From NCBI GenBank assembly GCA_030750865.1, contig JASMHE010000007.1, positions 1-64,000 on the forward strand: a DNA stretch of 64,000 bases. Direction: 5' to 3'. Within the stretch, counting starts at the first letter, position 1. Each line of letters opens with the position of its first letter. The stretch comes from Alphaproteobacteria bacterium. Lineage in GTDB: Bacteria > Pseudomonadota > Alphaproteobacteria > Micavibrionales > Micavibrionaceae. Position numbers and translations under genes: made by a program. The notes under the pieces are model-generated. The model ran no database searches. It worked only from the letters and a program-made list of their open reading frames with translations, and was not told where the DNA came from. Shown piece by piece: positions 27,655 to 35,655 of this stretch.

Positions 27655-28044
27655 TCAGCGTGCAACAATATACGCTTTGAAATCATCCAGATGCACAGAC
27701 GCAACATGAACAGGCATTGTTTTTGTGCCCATTGCCGCCGCCGTTAACAAAACCGCTTTCCCGACGCCGATTTCAACATTGTCCAGCATCCCGATGCCCA
27801 AAATCGGCATTTCGAGCGGCATGCCTTTTTCAATCCGTGCCTCAATCTGACGACGACGCTCCTGATCGGCCTCTTTCAACGCTGCCACCGGTTTGATCTT
27901 GCCATCCTGATCCAGCCACTCGAATGAATAGAGCGAGGCTTTCCAGCTTTTCAGCACCTTTTCAAGGTCAACCTTGATCGTTTCATAGGGCTGATTTCTG
28001 AGCTTCACAGACGGGTTTTCTTCAAATGTGATTGTCACAGACAT
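27655..28044 (-). CDS. Hypothetical protein, possibly ParB/sulfiredoxin-like fold
   Basis: A 129-residue soluble protein. It begins MSVTITFEENPSVKLRNQPY and has a strong ribosome-binding site GGAAAGG. The C-terminal third, with MLDNVEIGVGKAVLLTAAAM followed by GTKTMPVHVASV, recalls the DG-HR-AA---G--TVPV pattern of ParB N-terminal/sulfiredoxin-type domains, though the DGxHR residues are replaced. This resemblance is weak and no function is claimed. It is divergent from the zinc-finger gene that follows. Confidence 0.55.
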   Translation of the reverse strand: MSVTITFEENPSVKLRNQPYETIKVDLEKVLKSWKASLYSFEWLDQDGKIKPVAALKEADQERRRQIEARIEKGMPLEMPILGIGMLDNVEIGVGKAVLLTAAAMGTKTMPVHVASVHLDDFKAYIVAR

Positions 28045-28194
28045 GGCCTTTCCGTCGCAATTTATAATCGGTTATACGTCCAAAATATCGTGCGCAGCTT
28101 CGCGCCAATCGCATACAAAGCATTGACCTAGATATAGAAGATACTCTATTAAAAAGGAAGGTACTTTTTTCAAAATATTGAAGGAAATCAAGTC

Positions 28195-28371
28195 ATGACA
28201 GTGAAGCCACCGGAAGTTATAAAGATCAGCGCCGATTGCGACGGCGTCTCGTGCGACGGCGGCGGCGGTTCTCTCGGACATCCTGTTGTCTGGTACAGCT
28301 TTGCCAAATCCGATGTGGTCGAATGCAAATATTGCGACCGCCAGTTCGTCAGACAAAAACGCAAACGCTGA
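28195..28371 (+). CDS. NDUFS6-like zinc-finger (zf-CHCC) protein
   Basis: A 58-residue zinc-finger protein of the family that is the bacterial counterpart of mitochondrial complex I accessory subunit NDUFS6. The signature is present: CDGGGGSLGHPVVWYSF, then VECKYCDRQFV, giving the conserved Cys, His, Cys, Cys zinc ligands. ATG at 28195 follows AAGGAAATCAAGTC. In alphaproteobacteria this gene is common and may influence complex I assembly; that role is inferred from mitochondria. A TTGACC lies upstream near 28125 but no good -10. Confidence 0.85.
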   Translation: MTVKPPEVIKISADCDGVSCDGGGGSLGHPVVWYSFAKSDVVECKYCDRQFVRQKRKR

Positions 28372-28554
28372 TCTGCGATAATAGACTTTGTCCTTGATAG
28401 GGCCGCCCCATATAATCATCCCGCCATCTCCTTCATGAACCGCCACACGCACAGCGTAGGCGCCGCGACGTGAAAGCAAGCCAATCCGGTTGATTTCTGC
28501 CCTCGACATCCTATATAATATAAGAGTAGCGCCGCATGAGGCGGGCTATGATTT

Positions 28555-28620
28555 TTCAAGGCTGATACAGCTTGAATTATAGGTAGAAAATAACTTGCTC
28601 AGATTAAGAGGAGTTTTGAC
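28555..28620 (+). promoter_or_regulatory. Probable ROSE-type RNA thermometer in the hsp20 leader
   Basis: Two stem-loops directly precede the start codon. The first, 28555-28576, pairs TTCAAGGCTG with CAGCTTGAA (one bulge). The second pairs AACTTGCTC (28592-28600) with GAGGAGTT (28608-28615) across a seven-base loop; it contains the TTGCT motif opposite the AGGAG ribosome-binding site and leaves one unpaired G. This is the hallmark of ROSE elements, which hide the ribosome-binding site at low temperature and melt at heat shock. The bases and pairing are seen directly; the thermosensing is inferred from the family. Confidence 0.7.
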
Positions 28621-29148
28621 ATGGCAACACGATTGTCTCTTTTTGATCACCCTTTCTTTTTGGGATTCGATCATATCGAACGCGAACTGGATCGCGTCAA
28701 AAAAACATCAGATGGATATCCCCCCTATAACGTTGAACAAACAGGCGATAACACCCTGCGTATCTCACTGGCCGTGGCCGGGTTTACAATGGATGACCTT
28801 GATGTCGAGATCGAGCATAACCAGCTTGTAATTCGCGGCAAACAAACCGATGACGAAGACCGCATTTTCCTGCATCGCGGGATTGCTGCCCGTCAGTTCC
28901 AGAAGACATTTGTTCTGGCAGACGGTATTGAGGTCGCCGATGCGCATCTTGATAACGGGCTCTTGCACATTGATATGGAACGGATCATTCCGGAATCATC
29001 GGCCCGCAAAATCGAGATCAAAAGCAAAAACGCGCCCGCGCAAAGACAGCTGACCGGGAAAACCGTGGATGCCATTGATATCGAAGATGGTGATGATGAC
29101 ACCCCGTCATCGGGCAAATCAGGAAAATCCACAAAAAACCGTTCATAA
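28621..29148 (+). CDS. Small heat-shock protein Hsp20 (IbpA type)
   Basis: ATP-independent holdase chaperone binding unfolding proteins. The N-terminus MATRLSLFDHPFFLGFDHIE and the alpha-crystallin domain with YNVEQTGDNTLRISLAVAGF and FLHRGIAARQFQKTFVL are typical of the class A/IbpA group in alphaproteobacteria. A C-terminal acidic, Ser/Lys-rich tail of about 30 residues is longer than usual, and I see no clear IxI/V motif at the end, although IEIKSK may partly serve. Followed by a DUF1150 gene after 75 bases, the usual partner. Translation is likely controlled by the upstream thermometer. Confidence 0.95.
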   Translation: MATRLSLFDHPFFLGFDHIERELDRVKKTSDGYPPYNVEQTGDNTLRISLAVAGFTMDDLDVEIEHNQLVIRGKQTDDEDRIFLHRGIAARQFQKTFVLADGIEVADAHLDNGLLHIDMERIIPESSARKIEIKSKNAPAQRQLTGKTVDAIDIEDGDDDTPSSGKSGKSTKNRS

Positions 29149-29223
29149 CTCTATATGAGCGGCAAAAATCAACCTTTTCTTAAGGACTCGATGCCATCCT
29201 GAGAATAATAGTGAGGGACAGCC

Positions 29224-29451
29224 ATGCAACAGACATTAATTTCCGACAAAAAACCAAGCCACCTGACCGCGCAAGACTTTCTGGCGTTCGGTGTCAACCA
29301 AATCGCCTATATCAAACCGGTACAGGATGATAACGGCACGGCATATTCACTGTATGCCGCTGACGGAACGTTGATTTCAACATTCGACAGTGAAGAACGC
29401 GCCGCAACAGGCGCGCTCCATAATTCGCTGGCACCTGTTATCGTGCATTAA
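29224..29451 (+). CDS. DUF1150 family protein
   Basis: A 75-residue protein of a small family found almost only in alphaproteobacteria, typically directly after hsp20 as here. Function unknown. It shows the family layout: LTAQDFLAFGVNQIAYIKPV, then YSLYAADGTLIS and a helical end. GTGAGGGACAGCC supplies the ribosome-binding site. A role connected with the small heat-shock protein is suggested only by gene order. Confidence 0.88.
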   Translation: MQQTLISDKKPSHLTAQDFLAFGVNQIAYIKPVQDDNGTAYSLYAADGTLISTFDSEERAATGALHNSLAPVIVH

Positions 29452-29502
29452 CGCACATATATCATGTAAAAATTATACCGGCCGGCAAAGGCCGCACGCG
29501 AA

Positions 29503-29531
29503 GGCTTGATCTGAACAAAAAAGATCAGGCC
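29503..29531. terminator. Inverted repeat at the convergent 3' ends of the DUF1150 gene and ptsN
   Basis: A 10-bp stem GGCTTGATCT / AGATCAGGCC with one G-T pair and a nine-base loop rich in A (T on the minus strand) overlaps the end of ptsN. Its position fits a bidirectional terminator, but no T run follows on either strand, so the call is tentative. Confidence 0.3.
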
Positions 29532-29989
29532 GCTTTGCGCTCTTCGTTCGCCATATCGATCTCATAAAGCAAAATCGCCCGCAGCGCATCTTCTGATTCG
29601 GCGCCTTGCAATTTCTGGCAAATCGTTTCATCACGGAAAAAACGTGACAAACGCGACAGGCGACGCAAATGATACGGCCCGTCATTTTCAGGCGACAACA
29701 AGACCACCATCATATCAACTGCATCATGATCCACCGTTTCCATGTCAATCGGCTGCGCCAGCTTGGCAAACAGCACAAACGGTTTCGACAATCCCGCAAT
29801 CTGTAAATGCGGCAAGGCAAAGCCACGTCCGATCCCGGACGGTGATGTTTGTTCATTAGCGATAAGCTGGTCTGCAACATCCATCATCGACAGACCGGTT
29901 GCATCTGACACTGATTCAGCAAGACTGTGATAAGCTTGCTTCCAGTTCGCCCCCTTTAATCCATAAAGTACGGCATCTATTTTGATCAT
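29525..29989 (-). CDS. ptsN: PTS IIA-like nitrogen-regulatory protein PtsN
   Basis: IIA-Ntr-type phosphocarrier of the regulatory phosphotransferase system. The phosphorylated His lies in GIGRGFALPHLQI, and the surrounding fold, ending in AESEDALRAILLYEIDM, matches the IIA-fructose family in 154 residues. It follows hpf on the same strand with a 237-base gap, part of the conserved rpoN-hpf-ptsN cluster. Partners PtsP and NPr are not in this window. Its role in nitrogen, potassium or stress signalling is known for the family, not shown here. Confidence 0.93.
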   Translation of the reverse strand: MIKIDAVLYGLKGANWKQAYHSLAESVSDATGLSMMDVADQLIANEQTSPSGIGRGFALPHLQIAGLSKPFVLFAKLAQPIDMETVDHDAVDMMVVLLSPENDGPYHLRRLSRLSRFFRDETICQKLQGAESEDALRAILLYEIDMANEERKAA

Positions 29990-30164
29990 CGGTTACCCCA
30001 CTTCTGATCTTTTTACAAAACTTGGCCAAAACATAAGAAAGCCAAATTCCTTAAACACGCGGTTTTAGTACCCTCTATTCGAACAAAAGAAAAGAGAAAA
30101 ATAAAATTTTCTTCCCCCTATAATACGAAAAACAGAGATTCAGGATTTATATCAATGACATAGG

Positions 30165-30201
30165 AAGAACCCTCCCACAAAAAATCTGTGGAAGGTTTCT
30201 T
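30165..30201 (-). terminator. Hairpin between hpf and ptsN
   Basis: Inverted repeat AAGAACCCTCCCACA / TGTGGAAGGTTTCTT with three mismatches, 25 bases downstream of the hpf stop. In the minus-strand RNA the loop, not the 3' flank, carries the T run, so it may be a processing or attenuation hairpin rather than a full terminator. Confidence 0.35.
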
Positions 30202-30226
30202 GGCAAAATATCAAGTTTGTTGACTT

Positions 30227-30853
30227 TTAGGCTGTCGCCGTTTTTTTACGCTCGACAATATTGGCTTCCGGGTCAATCCAGCCGATATTTCCGTCCGGAC
30301 GGCGATAGACCATGTTCAGCTCGTTATTCTTGACGTTACGGAACATCAAAGCATTCAATCCGCCCAAATCCATGCGCATCACAGCTTCACTGACCGTCAG
30401 TGTTTCAATCACCGTGGTCATTTCTGCGATCACGGCCGGATCATCAGCCTGACTAGCCGCCTCTTTTTCCTCTTCTTCGGTCAGCTCCGGCTCCGTTGCC
30501 AGCACGTAGTCACGGGCTTTTTGCAATTCTTCTTCCGGCGTATTCTGAGACCGGTCATGATGATCGCGCAAGCGGCGCTTATAACGGCGCAACTGCTTTG
30601 CAACCTTCTCGGCCGCTGTATCAAATGATCCATACGCATCGGCAGACACATCATCTGATGTCACCATAATATTCTTGCCGACCTGAATCAGGATATGGGC
30701 TTTGATTTGATTACGCCCGTCCTTTGAAATCGTTACTGTTGCAAAGGCCGCGTGATTAAAATACTTACTGCTCAGCTGTTCGATTTTATCCTGGATATGC
30801 TCGCGCAACGCATCGCCGATATCAATCTGTTTACCTTGTATCGTTAGTTCCAT
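30227..30853 (-). CDS. hpf: Ribosome hibernation promoting factor, long form
   Basis: Binds the 30S decoding region and dimerises ribosomes into inactive 100S particles in stationary phase. The N-terminal ~105 residues form the YfiA/HPF fold, from MELTIQGKQIDIGDALREHI; an acidic Glu-rich linker (about 115-145) follows; the C-terminal dimerisation domain contains LNALMFRNVKNNELNMVYRR and ends IGWIDP. The 208-residue length marks the long type. GAAAGAGGTCGTAAA precedes the start. Confidence 0.95.
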   Translation of the reverse strand: MELTIQGKQIDIGDALREHIQDKIEQLSSKYFNHAAFATVTISKDGRNQIKAHILIQVGKNIMVTSDDVSADAYGSFDTAAEKVAKQLRRYKRRLRDHHDRSQNTPEEELQKARDYVLATEPELTEEEEKEAASQADDPAVIAEMTTVIETLTVSEAVMRMDLGGLNALMFRNVKNNELNMVYRRPDGNIGWIDPEANIVERKKTATA

Positions 30854-31149
30854 TTTACGACCTCTTTCGTGATTTTATCGTTCATTCTATATGACGTTAC
30901 ATATGAATTATATATGTGTGAAAATGCCTTACGGCAAGGGCTTTTTCCTATAAAAGCCCACCTTTTATAATATTCATGAATTCGTTAATAAACCCTTACA
31001 AAAAAGGCCTGAAACCCGCAGAAAACAAAAGATTCCGGTAAAATCCGCTTGAATGGCGCACAGGCGCTATCGGGGCGCCATCGGGGGCATCATCAGGAGC
31101 ATTGTCAGGGACGCTGTCGACACCGTCCGACATCGCGCGAAAACAATAT
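30854..31149. other. Intergenic stretch between hpf and the inserted gene
   Basis: An AT-rich region containing the hpf leader, with no open frame of note. Around 31065-31115 short CATCGGGGGCATCAT-like quasi-repeats occur, too degenerate to call. No RNA gene or mobile-element end was recognised. Confidence 0.5.
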
Positions 31150-31178
31150 TTGACAGAATATTGAAACGTTGCTATATT
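31150..31178 (+). promoter_or_regulatory. Strong sigma-70-like promoter
   Basis: Perfect -35 TTGACA at 31150-31155, 17-base spacer and -10 TATATT at 31173-31178, with the next gene starting 36 bases further on. It gives the inserted gene its own transcription independent of the surrounding cluster. Confidence 0.7.
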
Positions 31179-31213
31179 CCGGCACCCTAAATATTATGGA
31201 AAAGGAATAAGGC

Positions 31214-32053
31214 ATGTCAAAATCACAGGAAACACGCGGTTTTAAACTGTCAAAATACTTCGGCACACAGGCAAGAAAACTATTCTCCGGATCTGCCAAA
31301 CGATTTGATCCTGTGACAGACTATACATACCTGCAATCCGGCAATGCCGAAGTGATCGCCGCGCACGGTCTGTCCCTGCAATGGCGCCCTTATCTTGACG
31401 ACCCTAAATTTGACACGGAAGCCAGCAGAAAAACGGCCGAAATTCTGCACGAAGCCCACGGTGACGAACGCCTTGTGGCCGCTATGCTATTACAGGAAAT
31501 TGCCACCTCTGAACCTGCCGAGGCCGATTTTGACGAGACAACGCCATATAATGCGCTTGATAAACTGTTTAGCGGCAATGTCATGGCCTGGGTCAGCGGT
31601 TATCGTGACGTCATGCAGAATTACCACGACACAGATGTACTGGATCGCAGCCTGCCCGGTGTCAAACGTATGAAGCTGGCGCACATGATCGAACGTCTCG
31701 ACCACACACGCGACCAATTGCAAAATAGCTGGGCTTATAACATCAACCATCAGCCACAACCAACGGCCGCATATAGCTGGGCGTATCTTCACAACAACGC
31801 GAGCAAAGATCACCTATCCCCAAAAGAACAACATGACGCCTTGCAATATATCAACAACGTTGAAGCGCGCCTTGACAAAGATCAGGAAAGATTTAGAGCT
31901 GTCAGAGGTATCGATCGCACTCTCGACGGCATGTTTGTCGATAAAATGTGCGCGTTCAGAGACGAAATAGAGAGTTGGAAAATCGATAACGGTTTCGATG
32001 CGGATGCGCAGGCAAAACAACAACCGCACCCACCGAAGCTTACAATATCCTGA
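31214..32053 (+). CDS. Unrecognised protein with a degenerate HD/SpoT-like region
   Basis: A soluble 279-residue protein lying opposite in strand within the conserved rpoN-hpf cluster. Residues about 72-168 resemble the helical layout of SpoT/RelA-type HD hydrolases: TAEILHEAHGDERLVAAMLL, then ALDKLFSGNVMAWVSGYRDV, then PGVKRMKLAHMIERLDHTRD, the last resembling the IKLADRLHN helix. The HD dyad itself is missing (LLQEIA where LLHDVIE is expected), so hydrolysis is unlikely. The C-terminal 110 residues are charged and of unknown type. GGAATAAGGC precedes the start. The relationship is my inference by eye. Confidence 0.6.
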   Translation: MSKSQETRGFKLSKYFGTQARKLFSGSAKRFDPVTDYTYLQSGNAEVIAAHGLSLQWRPYLDDPKFDTEASRKTAEILHEAHGDERLVAAMLLQEIATSEPAEADFDETTPYNALDKLFSGNVMAWVSGYRDVMQNYHDTDVLDRSLPGVKRMKLAHMIERLDHTRDQLQNSWAYNINHQPQPTAAYSWAYLHNNASKDHLSPKEQHDALQYINNVEARLDKDQERFRAVRGIDRTLDGMFVDKMCAFRDEIESWKIDNGFDADAQAKQQPHPPKLTIS

Positions 32054-32243
32054 TCCATGCCGTGTCATACGCCTCACTAAGGCAAAGAACGACGGACAAG
32101 ACATAATCAGGGCACGCACGCGCGGCACTGAAACCGATAAAAACAGGCGGCACGCACAACACGCGGCCGCCTTTTTCATGCCTGTGTGATAACTGGCTGA
32201 TGATCAACTGATGACCGGCGGATAACCGCCAGCCGCCATCAGC

Positions 32244-33746
32244 TTATGATTGCTGATTTTTCTTGATCCGCCGCCGCTGTACAGAAGACGGAATATTCAT
32301 CGCCTCGCGATATTTCGCAACCGTACGGCGGGCAATATCAATGCCCTCATCCGTCAGTGCCTCTGCAATTTTATCATCCGATAATGTCTTTTTCGGGTCT
32401 TCCGCATCAACCAGCGCCTTGATCCGCGCCTTGACTGATTCAGATGAATGCGTGTTATCACCATCCCCCAGCGCACTTGAAAAGAAATATTTCAATTCAA
32501 ACAGACCACGCGGCGTTTCAATAAATTTGCCCGTTGTGACACGGCTGACCGTGCTTTCATGCATATCAATTTCATCGGCAATATCTTTCAATGTCAGCGG
32601 CCGTAAAAATTCGATCCCGAACAGGAAAAACGCATCCTGCTGCTCAATGATCTCTCCGGCTACTTTCAAAATGGTTTTTGCCCGTTGATCCAACATCTTG
32701 ACCAACCAGTTTGCCGATTGTAATTGCTGGTTCAGATAGTCTTTGTCTTTTTTGTCTTTGGCATGCGTGGAGATTTGCGTCACATAATCCTGATTGACCA
32801 AAACCTTCGGCAGGGTTTCGTGATTTAATTCCACCCGCCAGCCGCCGCCCAGGTTTTTCGGCAGGCGTTTCATCAACACATCCGGAATCGCCGTTTGCAT
32901 CACAAAATGATCGAACTCCGCCGCAGGTTTCGGATTTAACCGGCGGATTTCTTCGATCATATCTTGCAGATATGTCATATTAACGTCGCAAATCTTGGCC
33001 AGCTTGTCATGATCATGGGCCGCCAGCAATTCAATATTATCCAGCAATGCCTGCATCGGCGCATCAAGATTGCCGTTTTCCTCAAGCTGTAATGCCAGCG
33101 ATTCCGACAGGCCGCTTGCAAAAATCCCCGTCGGATCAAACCGTTTCATTTCATCCAGCAGCTTATGAATACGGTCCACATCACAACTTAACTTTTCGGC
33201 AAGTTCATTCGCGTCCTCGCGCAGATAACCGCTTTCATCCAAACGGTCAATCAACAGCGTACCGATCATATGATCGCGCGGGTCCGAAAACGCCAAATGC
33301 AGTTGATCGATTAAATGATCACGCAGCGTTTCTTCTTTGCTCATCGTATTTTCGAAACTATAGTCACCATCGGCAAATGATGTACTGCCGCCCGCCCCGA
33401 CATTGGCGCCAATCGTCAAACTTTCATCATCGGATGTGTCATAGGGCTCGGCATCCCCGCCAGCGTCGCTATCATCCCAATTACCGTCCATATCACCTTG
33501 CGTATTGTCCGGCGCATCACTGTCTTTGCCGCTATCATGGTCCCCGCCAATATCAACCGCATCCTGTTCGGCAGATTGACGGCCATCATCTTTTTCCAGT
33601 AACGGATTTTTCTCCAGCTCTTCCTCGATATACTCGGTCAGTTCCACATTATTCAACTGCAACAGCTTGACCGCCTGCTGCATTTGCGGGGTCATGACAA
33701 GATTCTGGGACTGTTTGAGGTTTAGATTCTGGGAAATATCGTTCAT
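32244..33746 (-). CDS. rpoN: RNA polymerase sigma-54 factor
   Basis: Alternative sigma factor that needs an AAA+ activator and reads -24/-12 promoters. Region I MTPQMQQAVKLLQLNNVELT is at the N-terminus; the acidic region II spans about 55-125 and is Asp/Gly-rich; region III ends with the helix-turn-helix HESTVSRVTTGKFI and the RpoN box ARRTVAKYRE near residue 472. Length 500 is typical. It follows lptB on the same strand with 135 bases between, as in many proteobacteria. Confidence 0.97.
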   Translation of the reverse strand: MNDISQNLNLKQSQNLVMTPQMQQAVKLLQLNNVELTEYIEEELEKNPLLEKDDGRQSAEQDAVDIGGDHDSGKDSDAPDNTQGDMDGNWDDSDAGGDAEPYDTSDDESLTIGANVGAGGSTSFADGDYSFENTMSKEETLRDHLIDQLHLAFSDPRDHMIGTLLIDRLDESGYLREDANELAEKLSCDVDRIHKLLDEMKRFDPTGIFASGLSESLALQLEENGNLDAPMQALLDNIELLAAHDHDKLAKICDVNMTYLQDMIEEIRRLNPKPAAEFDHFVMQTAIPDVLMKRLPKNLGGGWRVELNHETLPKVLVNQDYVTQISTHAKDKKDKDYLNQQLQSANWLVKMLDQRAKTILKVAGEIIEQQDAFFLFGIEFLRPLTLKDIADEIDMHESTVSRVTTGKFIETPRGLFELKYFFSSALGDGDNTHSSESVKARIKALVDAEDPKKTLSDDKIAEALTDEGIDIARRTVAKYREAMNIPSSVQRRRIKKNQQS

Positions 33747-33881
33747 GCCGCTATTTTACCATGAATGCATAAAGATAAAAGCGTGAATATGCATCCAGCG
33801 CATATTTACAGCGATCAATCGCGCCATCCATCATCAACGGACCGCATACGAAACAAAAATAATCGTAAAAAGAGGAGAGTC

Positions 33882-34637
33882 TTAGAGCGAGAATCCTTCA
33901 CCAAGATAAACACGGCGCACATCTTCGTGACCGACAATCTCGTCCGGTGTCCCCTGATGTAGAACAACGCCATCATGCAGAATATACGCACGGTCAACGA
34001 TGTCGAGCGTGTCACGCACATTATGGTCTGTAATCAGCACGCCGATACCCTTTGTTTTCAAATAGGCAATCAGTTCACGGATTTCACCGACGGCAATCGG
34101 GTCGATCCCCGCAAGCGGCTCATCCAGCAGCATAAATTCAGGACGACTTGCAAGCGCACGCGCAATTTCAACGCGGCGGCGTTCACCACCGGACAGCGCA
34201 ATCGCAGGCGTCCGGCGCAAATGGCCGATCGCAAATTCGGATAAAAGTTCTTCCAGATAATGCGCTTGTTCATCACGGCTGAATTTCTGAGCCTGCAACA
34301 CCGCCTTGATGTTATCTTCCACGGTCAGACCACGGAAAATGGACGCTTCCTGCGGCAAATAGCCGATCCCCAAACGGGCGCGGCGATACATCGGCAATGA
34401 TGTAATATCCTGCCCATCGAGCGTGATATGGCCGGAATCCGCACTGACCAGACCTGTAATAATGTAGAAAGATGTTGTTTTACCCGCACCGTTCGGGCCA
34501 AGCAAAGCGACCGCTTCACCGCGCTGAATAGACACACTGACATCCCGCAAAACAGGACGTTTTTTGTAGTTTTTTGATAAATGTGTTGCCTGAAGCCCTT
34601 TCGGAACTTCGCGCAAATGCGATACTTTTTTAAACAT
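33882..34637 (-). CDS. lptB: LPS export ABC transporter ATP-binding protein
   Basis: ATPase driving the LptB2FG transporter that extracts LPS from the inner membrane. Walker A LLGPNGAGKTTSFY, signature ALSGGERRRVEIARALA and Walker B FMLLDEPLAGIDP are all intact in 251 residues, with the family switch region ending LITDHNVRDTL. Its membrane partners lptF and lptG are at about 58-60 kb in this window, and lptA and lptC lie immediately upstream. Confidence 0.97.
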   Translation of the reverse strand: MFKKVSHLREVPKGLQATHLSKNYKKRPVLRDVSVSIQRGEAVALLGPNGAGKTTSFYIITGLVSADSGHITLDGQDITSLPMYRRARLGIGYLPQEASIFRGLTVEDNIKAVLQAQKFSRDEQAHYLEELLSEFAIGHLRRTPAIALSGGERRRVEIARALASRPEFMLLDEPLAGIDPIAVGEIRELIAYLKTKGIGVLITDHNVRDTLDIVDRAYILHDGVVLHQGTPDEIVGHEDVRRVYLGEGFSL

Positions 34638-34787
34638 GGATACCCAGCAACTTCACTTGGTTTTTACTTAACTTCCCTATCATGCCTGTTTTTATGCCAA
34701 AAAGCAAAAAAATATTCGCATGCGCAGCAAGATATATCGCCTGCGCAGTCACGCGGCCAGCGTATCGCCTGCATGTATCACACTGCC

Positions 34788-35651
34788 TCAAGGGGTTTTT
34801 AGCGCATCGGCCGTATCGCTACCCGGATAAAAGACACCGCGTACACGGCCGCCCGTTCCGGACGCACCATGCATTTTGCTGACACTGGTGGTCAGATTGA
34901 TTTCTGCGCGCTCGCCCTCCAGAATATTCTGGCCGCGCTCAATTTTCACATTCCCGATCACTTCCGCCACATTTGTATCGGCAACATACACGGCTTTATC
35001 GCCTGTCAGCACCTCTGTCGGGGTTGTGATGATGACATTGCCGTTTGCTTCGAAACGGTCTAGCTCGCGTTGCCCTTCGGCATTATCACTGAACCAGGAC
35101 ACCATTTTATCTGCTTCCAGTTCATCTTTCTCGCGCAGCACCTTCGGGCGGCCAACGGCGACCATCTTGCCTTGCTCGACCCAATATTCGAAACGGTCTT
35201 GTGCCGTCAAGGTCTGGTCGGGCGACACAAGGCGCAGATCACTGCCCGTCATCGTCGCAAGTCCCGTCTCGACATCATAAACGGCACGGTCGGCATAGCC
35301 CTGACTATCCTTGCTGTGGATCACGACATCCCGCTCTGCGGTCAGCTGGTAAATATCAGCCGAGCTTTGCTGCGTTTCACGGTAATCCGCTGTCAGGACG
35401 GCAGCGGTAATCGATACATCACCCTGCGCCGCTTTGGCATTGCCGCGCGCAATATATTTCTGATCATTACGATGCCATTCCAGCGTTTTATCCGCCGTAA
35501 TTTCAAGCGGCTCGTCCTGCGCTGCATTGACAGGATTGCTCTCTGCCGCCACGACCGGACGACATGGTGATAAGACCACCACCATCATCAATACCGCATA
35601 AAATGATACAAGAAAACGCCGTGTATAACGCCATGTATTACGCATCATCAT
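34788..35651 (-). CDS. lptA: LPS transport periplasmic protein LptA
   Basis: Periplasmic bridge protein of the LPS export system. A signal peptide (basic start, hydrophobic core VSFYAVLMMVVVLSP, cleavage near VVAAES) precedes the OstA-type beta-jellyroll with LEITADKTLEWHRNDQKYIA and AKAAQGDVSITAAVLTADYR. At 287 residues it is longer than E. coli LptA (185), with extra repeats in the C-terminal half. AAGGGG lies directly before three tandem ATGs; the third (35645) has the best spacing. It starts 4 bases after lptC ends. Confidence 0.9.
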   Translation of the reverse strand: MMMRNTWRYTRRFLVSFYAVLMMVVVLSPCRPVVAAESNPVNAAQDEPLEITADKTLEWHRNDQKYIARGNAKAAQGDVSITAAVLTADYRETQQSSADIYQLTAERDVVIHSKDSQGYADRAVYDVETGLATMTGSDLRLVSPDQTLTAQDRFEYWVEQGKMVAVGRPKVLREKDELEADKMVSWFSDNAEGQRELDRFEANGNVIITTPTEVLTGDKAVYVADTNVAEVIGNVKIERGQNILEGERAEINLTTSVSKMHGASGTGGRVRGVFYPGSDTADALKTP

Positions 35652-35655
35652 CCCC

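Noticed and set aside
28072-28509. 145-codon open frame on the minus strand
   Set aside because: It covers the NDUFS6-like gene in antisense. That gene has a full zinc-finger signature, so this frame is a shadow.
33047-33670. 207-codon open frame on the plus strand
   Set aside because: Antisense to rpoN, including its Asp-rich region, giving a His/Arg/Tyr-rich product with no fold.
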